From Verrucomicrobiota bacterium (lineage in GTDB: Bacteria > Chlamydiota > Chlamydiia > Chlamydiales > SM23-39): a stretch of 64,000 nt of DNA. Below are positions 43,655 to 51,492 of the stretch, piece by piece. Within the stretch, counting starts at the first letter, position 1, and every line of letters starts with the position of its first letter. The stretch spans positions 31,304-95,303 of the forward strand of contig JAGWZL010000003.1 of the NCBI GenBank assembly GCA_018968815.1. The letters are read 5' to 3'. Both the position numbers and the translations under genes were made by a program. The notes under the pieces are model-generated. The model did not search any database. It saw only the letters and a program-made list of their open reading frames with translations, and was not told where the DNA came from.

Positions 43655-44371
43655 TTGCTGCCGATTGCTTTCTACCAAGATCCCGATGTACTGCACCTCG
43701 CCAAATCGCTCCTCGGCAAACTTCTCCTCACGCGCATCGACGGACATCTCACCGGCGGCTACATTACAGAAACGGAAGGCTACGCGGGCATTGGCGACCG
43801 AGCCAGCCACGCCTACAACAATCGCAGAACGGAGAGAACTGAGGTCATGTACCGCGCCGGAGGCATCGCCTACGTCTATCTTTGCTACGGCATTCATCAC
43901 CTTCTCAACGTCGTCACCGGCCCTGAAGAAACGCCCCATGCTGTCCTCATCCGCGCACTCAAGCCCGCCATCGGCGAAGACATCATGTTCCAAAGAAGGG
44001 GCAAAAAACCCCTGACCCACGGCCCCGGCGCACTCAAGCCCGCCATCGGCGAAGACATCATGTTCCAAACAAGGGGCAAAAAACCCCTGACCCACGGCCC
44101 CGGCGCACTCAAGCCCGCCATCGGCGAAGACATCATGTTCCAAACAAGGGGCAAAAAGCCCCTGACCCACGGCCCCGGCGCACTCACCCAAGCCCTCGGC
44201 ATCACGCTCAAACAAAATGGGCAGTCGCTGAACAGCTCCGCAATCTGGATCGAGGAGGGAGTCCGCATCACCTCTATCGTCGAGACCGCGCGGATCGGCG
44301 TCGATTACGCAGGAGACGATGCACTTTTGCCCTACCGATTTATTGGGGAATGCGCGATATTTAAGTTATGA
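43655..44371 (+). CDS. mpg: DNA-3-methyladenine glycosylase (AAG/Mpg family) with in-frame triplicated segment
   Basis: 238 residues from the TTG at 43655, which follows AAAGAG and gives the family-like start LPIAFYQDPDVLHLAKSLLG; an ATG at 43607 inside rnr would add 16. The active-site region ETEGYAGIGDRASHAYNNRRTER and YGIHHLLNVVTG are intact, so base excision of alkylated purines is plausible. Where relatives have one loop of about 25 residues (...RGKK-LTHGPG-LTQALG), this protein has three near-identical copies beginning ALKPAIGEDIMFQ and ending PLTHGPG, encoded at 43955-44179. The extra 50 residues lie next to the DNA-facing GPGxLTQALGI helix. Coupled by ATGA to the DUF502 gene. Confidence 0.9.
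   Translation: MLPIAFYQDPDVLHLAKSLLGKLLLTRIDGHLTGGYITETEGYAGIGDRASHAYNNRRTERTEVMYRAGGIAYVYLCYGIHHLLNVVTGPEETPHAVLIRALKPAIGEDIMFQRRGKKPLTHGPGALKPAIGEDIMFQTRGKKPLTHGPGALKPAIGEDIMFQTRGKKPLTHGPGALTQALGITLKQNGQSLNSSAIWIEEGVRITSIVETARIGVDYAGDDALLPYRFIGECAIFKL
43955..44179 (+). repeat. 75-bp in-frame tandem triplication within mpg
   Basis: Three units of 75 bases start at 43955, 44030 and 44105 (consensus beginning GCACTCAAGCCCGCCATCGG). Units 2 and 3 differ by one or two bases; unit 1 has AGAAGG where the others have ACAAGG. Being a multiple of three, each extra copy adds 25 residues without disrupting the frame. Confidence 0.95.
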
Positions 44372-44979
44372 AAAAGTATTTTATCACGGGCCTCGTGACC
44401 TTGCTCCCTTTGGCCGTGACTGTTTGGGTGGTTCGGTTCTTAGTCCGCTTCTTGACAAATCCCTTCATCAATCTCGTCACATTGCTCACCAACCGACTCC
44501 CCATCTCATCGCCCCAACTCGTTCATGCTCTCACGGAAATTTTCATCCTGATCGGCTTGCTCTTATTGACCTTTTTTCTCGGCCTGACCGCCCAAAAATT
44601 CTTCTTCAACCACCTCATCCGCTTTGGAGACAAGATCATCAGCAAAATCCCCCTGGTCAATAAAGTGTACAAAACTTCCAAGGAGATCGTGAAGGCGCTC
44701 TTTGGGTCCAAAGAAAAGTCATTTACCCAAGTGGTCCTCCTCCCTTTTCCTTATCGAGGAGCCTACGCCATCGGACTCATCGCAAAGCCCGCTCCACAAA
44801 CCTGCTCAGAGACGGAACACCACGAACTCATCTCCGTGTTCATCCCGACAACCCCAAATCCTTCCACAGGATATTTGGTCATGTGCAAAAAATCGGAACT
44901 CATCAATCTCAATATGAAAACCGATGAGGCCATCAAATACGTCGTCTCGTGCGGCGTCATCCAGCCGGAGGCCCAGTGA
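44368..44979 (+). CDS. DUF502 family membrane protein (first copy)
   Basis: 203 residues. The N-terminus KKYFITGLVTLLPLAVTVWVV and the second helix ILIGLLLLTFFLGLTAQKFF are followed by FGDKIISKIPLVNKVYKTSKE and a soluble C-terminal part with VVLLPFPYRGAYAIGLI and VFIPTTPNPSTGYLVM, the DUF502 pattern. Function is unknown. It begins inside the stop of mpg (ATGA) and is followed at once by a paralogue; the pair probably arose by duplication and may form a heteromer. Confidence 0.85.
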   Translation: MKKYFITGLVTLLPLAVTVWVVRFLVRFLTNPFINLVTLLTNRLPISSPQLVHALTEIFILIGLLLLTFFLGLTAQKFFFNHLIRFGDKIISKIPLVNKVYKTSKEIVKALFGSKEKSFTQVVLLPFPYRGAYAIGLIAKPAPQTCSETEHHELISVFIPTTPNPSTGYLVMCKKSELINLNMKTDEAIKYVVSCGVIQPEAQ

Positions 44980-45635
44980 AAAAATATCTGCTCACAGGCC
45001 TGGTCATCCTCTTACCCGTTGCCTTGACTGTCATGATCATCCTGTTCCTTTTTGATCTATTTACAGAACCGTTCGTCAATTTGGTGGGCCCACTCGTCAA
45101 CCTGCTTCAACAGAAAGCGCACATCCATCTGCCGCAAGAATTAACCCTCCTCCTCTCCCGCATTTTGTCTCTCATCCTTCTGTGCGCCTTTATTCTATTT
45201 CTCGGATTCATCACCCAATTGTTTTTAGTCAAAACGCTCATCCAATGGGGCAACAACATTCTCTTCCGCATCCCCTTCATCAAAACAGTCTATAAAGTGA
45301 GCCGCGATATTTTTGCCGCCCTGCTCGCCACAGATGGAAAAAAAGTGTTCAAACACCCCGTCATGATCCCATTCCCCTGCAAACCCAATTATTGCCTCGG
45401 CTTCGAATCGGGAGAACTGGCCCAAGAGTGCAAAGAAAAACTCAAAGAAGCCATGGTTCCCGTGTTCATCCCCACCGCCCCCCACCCCATTTCCGGCTTC
45501 TTCTTCTTCATCCCCGCATCCGATGTCCATCGCGTGGAAATGACCAACGAAGAGGTGGTCAAATTCCTCGTCTCTTGCGGAATGATTCTGCCAAAGGCCG
45601 ATACCCAACAAGAGGCCAGCCATGACCTCTTTTAA
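44976..45635 (+). CDS. DUF502 family membrane protein (second copy)
   Basis: 219 residues from GTG 44976, which overlaps the previous stop (GTGA) and has a perfect GGAGG six bases upstream. It shares the layout of the first copy: KKYLLTGLVILLPVALTVMI, a second helix SLILLCAFILFLGFITQLF, FRIPFIKTVYKVSRDIF and VFIPTAPHPISGFFFF. The two are clearly homologous but well diverged, so the duplication is old. Role unknown; DUF502 proteins are thought to be envelope proteins. Confidence 0.85.
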   Translation: MKKYLLTGLVILLPVALTVMIILFLFDLFTEPFVNLVGPLVNLLQQKAHIHLPQELTLLLSRILSLILLCAFILFLGFITQLFLVKTLIQWGNNILFRIPFIKTVYKVSRDIFAALLATDGKKVFKHPVMIPFPCKPNYCLGFESGELAQECKEKLKEAMVPVFIPTAPHPISGFFFFIPASDVHRVEMTNEEVVKFLVSCGMILPKADTQQEASHDLF

Positions 45636-46050
45636 CCCAATGACCCGCGTCATCTTTTTCCAAGTGAACGACAATACAAGCAAAATCAAAAAAATTCTTG
45701 ACACCGCGCACCTGCACTTTGGCAAAAAAGAGCCCCTCCTCTTCTTCGTCGAAGACGAAAAAAGTGAAAAATTTGTCGATGAACTCCTTTGGAAACAGCC
45801 CCTCTCAAGCTTCCTCCCCCACGTGACGGCAGACGGCCCCACGAATGACCTCATCGCCATCACAAAATCCAAAAATAGCGTCAATCAAGCCAAAATCGCC
45901 TTCAACCTTTGCTCCACCGCCCTCTTCCTCAATGAGCCCATGAAACTCATCTACGAGTTCGAAGACCTCACCGCCCCCGTCAAAAAAAATCTTTCCTCGC
46001 AAAGGTTCGACGCATATAAAAAGGGCGGCTTTTTTATCGAAGCCCGATGA
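45622..46050 (+). CDS. holC: DNA polymerase III chi subunit-like protein
   Basis: 142 residues. VIFFQVNDNTSKIKKILDTA, then LLFFVEDEKSEKFVDELLWK and QPLSSFLPHVTADGP match the chi (HolC) pattern in which the LW...FLPH motif is conserved. Chi bridges the clamp loader and single-stranded DNA-binding protein at the replication fork. The ATG at 45622 has AGAGG six bases before it and overlaps the DUF502 gene by 14 bases. Sequence conservation beyond the central motif is modest. Confidence 0.75.
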   Translation: MTSFNPMTRVIFFQVNDNTSKIKKILDTAHLHFGKKEPLLFFVEDEKSEKFVDELLWKQPLSSFLPHVTADGPTNDLIAITKSKNSVNQAKIAFNLCSTALFLNEPMKLIYEFEDLTAPVKKNLSSQRFDAYKKGGFFIEAR

Positions 46051-46117
46051 AAAGATCTTGATGTAAAGCTGTTTTATGAATATACTCATGTGCTTTAATG
46101 ATTTGGAGTAGAACCTT

Positions 46118-46294
46118 ATGACCCGCATGAGCAAACAGGGCAAAATCCGGCACATTTCGCCCCGTAGACCCCGAGTGGCCGGCCCAAAAACAGGACCCAA
46201 AAAAGATGCCCTTCCTGCCGGCTTCAGGCCGCATGAAAACGCCCTCACAGAAGGCGCTACCCTCAACCGATTCATCCCGAAAGTAGGTGCATAA
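46118..46294 (+). CDS. Small basic protein, chlamydial (CT421.1-like position)
   Basis: 58 residues, very basic (MTRMSKQGKIRHISPRRPRV... NRFIPKVGA), with no membrane segment or cysteine. It resembles the small basic ORF found next to ybeY in Chlamydia (recalled as CT421.1). The stop overlaps the ATG of the next small gene (TAATG), so both are co-translated. The size and charge, and the proximity to a conserved ribosomal-type small protein and ybeY, suggest a ribosome or rRNA role; nothing in the sequence proves it. Confidence 0.7.
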   Translation: MTRMSKQGKIRHISPRRPRVAGPKTGPKKDALPAGFRPHENALTEGATLNRFIPKVGA

Positions 46295-46452
46295 TGACAA
46301 GACATGGCAGTTACGGAAAATCGAGCAAAGGCGCAAAAAAACGCAACGTGTTAAAACGGTTTGAGCGGGTCGAAGTCCTCCGCAAAATGGGTAAATGGGT
46401 CGATGGTCAAAATAAAAAAGTGACCGGACTTCCCAAAACTCCATCTGCATGA
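46294..46452 (+). CDS. Small basic protein of the Verrucomicrobia/Chlamydiae family (TIGR04137-like)
   Basis: 52 residues. KKRNVLKRFERVEVLRKMGK and the ending VTGLPKTPSA match the small basic protein family that is conserved across the Planctomycetes-Verrucomicrobia-Chlamydiae group, thought to be ribosome-associated. The ATG overlaps the preceding stop, and its stop overlaps the ybeY start (ATGA). It is too short for default gene-finding thresholds in some pipelines but is clearly a gene because of the conserved motif. Confidence 0.85.
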   Translation: MTRHGSYGKSSKGAKKRNVLKRFERVEVLRKMGKWVDGQNKKVTGLPKTPSA

Positions 46453-46874
46453 TTTCTATCTATACCACACAAAAAGATTTACCCATCAACAAGGCTTCCG
46501 CAAGAAGCCTTGTTGATGCGGTCCTCTCTTTTCTGGAAATCCCCTACGAGGAGGTTTCCATCTATTTTGTGAACGAAAAAAAAATCAGTCAGCTCCACGA
46601 TCAATTTTTTGAGGATCCCACCCCGACCGACTGCATTTCTTTTCCTTTGGACGAGAAGCACTTGGGAGAAATCTTTGTCTGTCCTGCGGTGGCGATTCGC
46701 TATGCGAGCAAGCGGGGGCAAGACCCGTATCGGGAGACGGCGCTGTACGTCATCCATGGTCTTCTCCACCTCATTGGCTACGATGATTTAGAGGCAAAAG
46801 CAAAAGAAGCGATGCGGAAAAAAGAGAAAAGTTGTATGCGTCATCTAGATAGGTTAAAGATAACCCTCCAATGA
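46449..46874 (+). CDS. ybeY: Endoribonuclease YbeY
   Basis: 141 residues. YbeY matures the 3' end of 16S rRNA and takes part in ribosome quality control. The metal site reads HGLLHLIGYDD: the first two histidines are present but the third ligand, a His in most YbeY proteins (GYDH), is Asp here. TDCISFPLD and LGEIFVCPAVA are standard. It is coupled by ATGA both to the small basic protein and to the CorC-like gene. The Asp ligand may be a chlamydial variant; other Chlamydiae should be compared. Confidence 0.92.
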   Translation: MISIYTTQKDLPINKASARSLVDAVLSFLEIPYEEVSIYFVNEKKISQLHDQFFEDPTPTDCISFPLDEKHLGEIFVCPAVAIRYASKRGQDPYRETALYVIHGLLHLIGYDDLEAKAKEAMRKKEKSCMRHLDRLKITLQ

Positions 46875-48169
46875 TTTTAGAACATCCGCTGATCCCCATC
46901 CTGCTCCTTTTAGGCTCGCTTGTATTGACTACGTGCAATAGTGCGATTTTGCATTTGGGGAAATTCAAATCGAAACCTCTTTTATTTTTTCGTCCTGTGT
47001 TGCGCAAATTCTTTCGCCAGCATGAGTGGGACAATCTCTATTTTTGCATTTCGATTTCGAAGCACATTTATGAGTTGGCCTATGCGATCACCGCCTTTTT
47101 CTATTTGATTTCGGCGCTGCCCTCTCTGCACAATTTAGTCGACACTATCCCTACGAATCACGATTGGCCGCCTCTTTTGATCGTGGGCGGCGGCATCATT
47201 GCCCTTTCTGTGCTTCTCGATTTCATCATGCGCCTTGCGGGCAATCTGTGGAGCAAGCCGATTCTCAAACTCCTCTCCCCTTTTGCCTCCCTCTATTTGC
47301 TCATTCTTTTTCCTCTTGTGGGGCCCTTGTTGAAGCTGACCCGAGTGCTGATCCGCAAGACCCACTTGGACGAAGAGGGCGAAATCGTAACCGATCAATC
47401 CAAACTCCGGGAAATGATCCGCGAATCGGAGTTGCAACAGCATCTCGATCCGAGCGATCAAAAGCTGATCAGCTCCTTTGTCAATTTCAAAGGGCGGGTC
47501 GCTAAGGAGGTGATGGTCCCACGAGTCGACGTCTTCAGTCTGAGCGGGGACACGCCCCTCAAAGAAGCGGTGCAGCTGTTTGCTGCGGAAGGCTATAGCC
47601 GGATCCCGATCTATCGGGAGACGCTCGATGAGATCATAGGAGTTGCGCTATATAAAGATCTTTTGAAGTATTATGCCGACCCGAAACAAGATCTCACAGC
47701 TCCGATTGAGACCCTTGCCAAACCGGTCCTATACGCTCCCGAAAACAAGAAAATCGCCCATCTTCTGCAAGAATTTCGCAACAAACAGATCCATATGGCG
47801 ATCATCGTTGATGAATATGGGGGCACCGAAGGGATTGTGACCATCGAAGATATTTTAGAGGAGCTTGTGGGCGAGATCGAAGACGAGTATGACATTGGGG
47901 AAGCGAAGGATTTTTGGGAGCTGCCCGGCGGCAATTGGGTCGTGGACGCCAAAATGACGCTGCTCGACATCGAAAGCCAGCTAGGGATTAAAATCCCCGA
48001 AAACCCCGATTATGAGACGATTGGGGGCTATGTATTCCACTGCGCCGGCACAATCCCCCTCAAAGGGTGGCGGCTCTCCCACGACGAATTTGACCTTGAA
48101 GTCCTCAGCTCCAATGAGCGGTCCATCAAAAAAATTAAAATCATCCCAAGGGCCAAACCGGCAGACTAG
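46871..48169 (+). CDS. HlyC/CorC family protein with CBS domains and CNNM-like membrane domain
   Basis: 432 residues. The N-terminal DUF21-like membrane domain has three to four helices, then KGRVAKEVMVPRVDVFSLSG introduces two CBS domains (EGYSRIPIYRETLDEIIGVA; KQIHMAIIVDEYGGTEGIVT) and a C-terminal CorC-HlyC domain (ELPGGNWVVDAKMTLLDIES). These proteins are linked to magnesium/cobalt efflux. In Chlamydia the gene follows ybeY (CT422-CT423, from memory), as here. Coupled to ybeY by ATGA. Confidence 0.92.
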   Translation: MILEHPLIPILLLLGSLVLTTCNSAILHLGKFKSKPLLFFRPVLRKFFRQHEWDNLYFCISISKHIYELAYAITAFFYLISALPSLHNLVDTIPTNHDWPPLLIVGGGIIALSVLLDFIMRLAGNLWSKPILKLLSPFASLYLLILFPLVGPLLKLTRVLIRKTHLDEEGEIVTDQSKLREMIRESELQQHLDPSDQKLISSFVNFKGRVAKEVMVPRVDVFSLSGDTPLKEAVQLFAAEGYSRIPIYRETLDEIIGVALYKDLLKYYADPKQDLTAPIETLAKPVLYAPENKKIAHLLQEFRNKQIHMAIIVDEYGGTEGIVTIEDILEELVGEIEDEYDIGEAKDFWELPGGNWVVDAKMTLLDIESQLGIKIPENPDYETIGGYVFHCAGTIPLKGWRLSHDEFDLEVLSSNERSIKKIKIIPRAKPAD

Positions 48170-48246
48170 AGGGTGTTGTTGGTATTCTTACCACTTGCGA
48201 AACAAAGGGAAAATGGGCAAAATAAAAAGCCTATTAGGAGTTGTTG

Positions 48247-50130
48247 ATGCGCCGGTCGATTTGTTTTTGTGAACCCAACCATGCTTTAGCAGGAGATCCC
48301 TCCACTTGGAAATTTGTCTACACAACCGCCAGCCACCTCCCCAAAGGGGCCAAGCTCCGCTTCGATCTAGATAGCAAAGGACGCGAACTCGATTGGCAAA
48401 TCCCCAGCGTCAATGTGAAAGATAAATCGAATATTATCTGGGCCGAGCTGCCCAGCAAAAAAGCCATCCCATTCACTCAAGTAGGCGACACCGCCTCCTT
48501 CGAATGTATCCTCCCCATCGAAATGAAAACGGGTGAAACCCTCACGATTATTTTGAAAGACAATAACGCCCAAAAAACAGTCCAAAGAAGGCGCCCCTTT
48601 CACCTGTTCATCGACCCCAAAGGCAAAAACGACTTCAAAGAAAACGAAACCTTTTTCCTCGACGTCCGCGGCAATCACCTGAAAACACTGAGAATCATCG
48701 CCCCCTCTTTGGTCAGCAGAAATAAACGGTTCGACGTCATCGTCCGCTTCGAAGACATCTACGGCAATTTAACGTCGAACGCCCCTGAAGGCACCCTCAT
48801 CGATTTAAGCTACGAACACTTGCGGGAAAACTTAAGCTGGAAACTGTTTGTTCCGGAAACGGGCTTCATCGCTTTGCCGAATCTCTATTTTAACGAACCA
48901 GGCATCTATAAAATCCAACTGCGCAACCTCAAAACGAAAGAACAGTTTTTCTCCCCGCCCATCAAATGCCTGCCCGAAGGGGCCTTGAGCCTTTATTGGG
49001 GTCTATTGCATGGCGAATCCATCAAAGTCGATTCAGGAGAAAACATCGAATCGCTCCTCAGACACATGCGCGATGACCGAGCGCTGCAATTCTTTGTCAC
49101 CTCCTCATTCGACAGCGAAGAAGAAACCTCCAATGACGTTTGGAAAACCATCTCCACACAAGTGGCTGAATTCAATGAAGACGATCGCTTTGTCGCGATG
49201 CTCGGGTTTCAATGGCTCGGCGAACCCAAAGAAGAGGGCTTGCGCCATTTTATCTACGCAAAAGACATGAAGCCGATTTTGCGGCGCAAAGACACAAAGA
49301 GCAATTCGCTCAAGAAAATCTACAAAACCAGTAACCCCAAAGAGATGATCGCCATCCCCAGTTTTTCCATGGGAAAAACTACCTGCTACGACTTCAATGA
49401 CTATAATGCCGAATTTGAAAGAGTCGCTGAAATCTATCAGGCATGGGGATCGTCAGAATGCACGAAAAAAGAGGGTAACGCCTACCCGATTGAGGGCGGC
49501 AAGCAAGGGATTCACGAGGCGGCTGAAGGATCGCTGCAAAAAGCGCTGATGAACGGCTGCCGATTCGGTTTTGTCGCCGGAGGATTGGACGATCGCGGGC
49601 CCTATCAGGATCTGTTCGATGCCGACCAAGCCCAATACACTCCTGGACTCACCGCCATCTTAGCCAAAGAACACAATCGCACTGCCATAATGGAAGCCCT
49701 GCAAGCCCGCTCTTGCTATGCAACAACCGGCGAGCGGATCATTGTAGGACTGCACATCGCTGGATTTACAATGGGATCCGAGCTCGACACCAAAGCTCGG
49801 CCCGGCCTTGAATTCAACCGGCACATCACCGGATACTGCATCGGCACTGCACCGCTTCTCAAAGCCGAACTGATCCGCAATGGGAAAGTCTATCGCAAAT
49901 TAGAAATTAAAGATGGAATCGTCGAATTTGCAGTCGACGACACGGATCCTTTAAGCGAAATCGTTTTAGAACCGCGGGAAGATAAACCCCCATTTGCCTA
50001 TTACTACTTAAGAGCGCAGCAAGAAGATGGCCACATCGCTTGGAGCTCGCCCATCTGGATCGATCTCTCCACCAAAACTGCACCCGCCTCCAATACGAAA
50101 AAAATGAAAAAACGGGTCAAAGAAGATTAA
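48247..50130 (+). CDS. DUF3604 family protein, PHP-related fold with altered metal site
   Basis: 627 residues from the ATG at 48247 (TAGGAG ends six bases upstream; TTG codons at 48241 and 48244 are in frame). The last 350 residues match DUF3604: LYWGLLHGESIKVDSGENIE, LLRHMRDDRALQFFVTSSFD, and TAIMEALQARSCYATTGERI...GFTMGSEL. The family is related to PHP phosphoesterases, but the usual D/H metal ligands in GDLHxHS and TDHD are here GLLHGES and TSSFD, so one or more ligands are missing. The first 250 residues look like beta-rich sandwich domains. No clear signal peptide. Function unknown. The tandem 40-bp repeat follows its stop. Confidence 0.75.
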   Translation: MRRSICFCEPNHALAGDPSTWKFVYTTASHLPKGAKLRFDLDSKGRELDWQIPSVNVKDKSNIIWAELPSKKAIPFTQVGDTASFECILPIEMKTGETLTIILKDNNAQKTVQRRRPFHLFIDPKGKNDFKENETFFLDVRGNHLKTLRIIAPSLVSRNKRFDVIVRFEDIYGNLTSNAPEGTLIDLSYEHLRENLSWKLFVPETGFIALPNLYFNEPGIYKIQLRNLKTKEQFFSPPIKCLPEGALSLYWGLLHGESIKVDSGENIESLLRHMRDDRALQFFVTSSFDSEEETSNDVWKTISTQVAEFNEDDRFVAMLGFQWLGEPKEEGLRHFIYAKDMKPILRRKDTKSNSLKKIYKTSNPKEMIAIPSFSMGKTTCYDFNDYNAEFERVAEIYQAWGSSECTKKEGNAYPIEGGKQGIHEAAEGSLQKALMNGCRFGFVAGGLDDRGPYQDLFDADQAQYTPGLTAILAKEHNRTAIMEALQARSCYATTGERIIVGLHIAGFTMGSELDTKARPGLEFNRHITGYCIGTAPLLKAELIRNGKVYRKLEIKDGIVEFAVDDTDPLSEIVLEPREDKPPFAYYYLRAQQEDGHIAWSSPIWIDLSTKTAPASNTKKMKKRVKED

Positions 50131-50157
50131 TACCCTATGAGTTTGGAGTGCGCCAAG

Positions 50158-50277
50158 AGGCTCGGGCCCTGCTCAGGGACTCAAATGCAGCTCCAGGAGG
50201 CTCGGGCCCTGCTCAGGGACTCAAATGCAGCTCCAGGAGGCTCGGGCCCTGCTCAGGGACTCAAATGCAGCTCCAGG
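50158..50277. repeat. 40-bp tandem repeat, duplicated 3' end of the convergent gene
   Basis: Three units, with the shared phase CTCGGGCCCTGCTCAGGGAC at 50161, 50201 and 50241, and a partial fourth at 50281 (CTCGGATTCT). On the minus strand a unit corresponds to the last ten codons and TGA of the gene at 50253-50834 (residues ending LLELHLSP). The extra copies therefore lie past that gene's stop, in the space before the DUF3604 stop. Confidence 0.95.
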
Positions 50278-50834
50278 AGGCTCGGATTCTGCGCTACTGC
50301 GTTTCTTCCGATGTCCTCATAGTTTGTTCTCCAATGTCTGATATGCCATCGAGAGTGGGTCTCCCTGCCAATTGCTGTATAAATTCGATTCTGTTCCCTT
50401 GGAGGGAGCCGCGCAAAATGATCGAGTAACAGCGTCTGCCGATAGCGACGTATCAACTCAGCCTGGATCCGGGGATCGAGTGACTCAGCAGAAGTCCCGG
50501 CGGTCGCAGCCGTGGTGGCTGTTGCTGCGGTCGTGGCTGTTGCTGCAGTCGCGGCTGTTGCTGCTGGCGCCGGCTGTGTCCCATCGGGGGGGGTGGGAAG
50601 GGAGGCCTCTCTACAGCAAAAGCAACAAACAACCGTTTGAAAAATCCAACTGATCCAACTCGTCGCCCACCGAATGAAAGTCAACACATAGCCGGGTTGA
50701 GAAGGCCCTCCTTGTGCGGATTCAATCGTCGTGGGTGCAGCTCCGATCCCTGGCGGCACGCCGGGCGCTCCGGATGGCGGCGCCGAAGAAGATGAAATCG
50801 CGGTCGGTGAAGACCCTTGTACAGGCGTTGTCAT
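50253..50834 (-). CDS. Hypothetical Pro/Ser/Ala/Thr-rich membrane protein
   Basis: 193 residues from the ATG at 50834, with GGGAG upstream (a longer frame to 50882 is possible). The first 50 residues are rich in Ser, Pro and Ala; then a hydrophobic segment FIRWATSWISWIFQTVVCCF followed by CCREA gives a Cys cluster next to a membrane face, a site of the type acylated in host cells. Then an Ala/Thr microsatellite-like stretch (ATAATAATATT) precedes a polar helical C-terminus. Not recognised. Low-complexity, Pro-rich and membrane parts suggest an effector-type protein. It converges with DUF3604, and its 3' end carries the 40-bp tandem repeat. Confidence 0.6.
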   Translation of the reverse strand: MTTPVQGSSPTAISSSSAPPSGAPGVPPGIGAAPTTIESAQGGPSQPGYVLTFIRWATSWISWIFQTVVCCFCCREASLPTPPDGTQPAPAATAATAATATTAATATTAATAGTSAESLDPRIQAELIRRYRQTLLLDHFARLPPREQNRIYTAIGRETHSRWHIRHWRTNYEDIGRNAVAQNPSLLELHLSP

Positions 50835-50904
50835 ACAATTTTTCTCCCGAAAAAGAATACCTAATGCGGAAATTAAAGTCATCGAGTATCATCGTGTCAA
50901 TTTT

Positions 50905-51492
50905 ATGAGCCTGATTCTCGGATCAACCTCTCCCCGTAGGCGGGAAATTTTAGACTTTTTTGCCATCCCCTTTACACAAGCCAGTCCCCACTTTGACGAA
51001 TCGCTCATCCCATTTCAAGGCGATCCAATTGCTTTTGCCAAAGAGGTGGCCATTGGGAAAGCTCAAGCCCTTAAACATCGATTCCCTCACGACGTCATCC
51101 TCACCGCCGACACAATCGTGTACCAAAATGGAAAAATCTTCCTCAAGCCAGAGAGCCTCAAAGAGGCCCACGCCATGCTCAAAGAGCTCTCAGGCAAGGA
51201 GCACCAGGTGTTCACAGGCGTTGCTGTGCTGCACAAAAATGAGATTTTTTCCGATGTCGAACAGTCGCGGGTCTTTTTTCACGAACTGACTGAGCCTCAG
51301 ATACAAATTTATCACGAGAATTTCCATCCTCTCGATAAGGCCGGTGGGTACGCCATCCAAAAAGCCGGGAGTTTGATTGTCAAAAGAATCGAAGGGTGTT
51401 ATTACAACATCATGGGGCTGCCCATCCATACGGTGCGCCGGCTCCTGCTCAAAGCAGGGATCGATTTATGGGACTTTCTAAAACCTACCTAA
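50905..51492 (+). CDS. maf: Nucleoside triphosphate pyrophosphatase Maf (dTTP/UTP-type)
   Basis: 195 residues. LILGSTSPRRREIL at the N-terminus, DVILTADTIVYQNGKI with the catalytic Asp, GKEHQVFTGVA and KAGGYAIQKAGS are the Maf signature. These enzymes hydrolyse non-canonical or excess nucleoside triphosphates. The ATG at 50905 gives the exact family start; longer in-frame extension upstream is shadow sequence of the divergent gene. In Chlamydia maf is followed by a HEAT-repeat gene and an outer-membrane gene, as here. Overlaps the HEAT gene by 25 bases. Confidence 0.93.
   Translation: MSLILGSTSPRRREILDFFAIPFTQASPHFDESLIPFQGDPIAFAKEVAIGKAQALKHRFPHDVILTADTIVYQNGKIFLKPESLKEAHAMLKELSGKEHQVFTGVAVLHKNEIFSDVEQSRVFFHELTEPQIQIYHENFHPLDKAGGYAIQKAGSLIVKRIEGCYYNIMGLPIHTVRRLLLKAGIDLWDFLKPT

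Noticed and set aside
43586-44215. Minus-strand frame of 209 residues with threefold repeat over the glycosylase
   Set aside because: The repeated composition only mirrors the 75-bp triplication of the coding strand; the glycosylase has the family motifs.
48170-48180. AGAGGGTGTTGTTGG near the corC-like stop compared with the GACACCCTCTGA repeat at 8541
   Set aside because: Only 8-9 bases match in the complementary orientation, within what chance allows.
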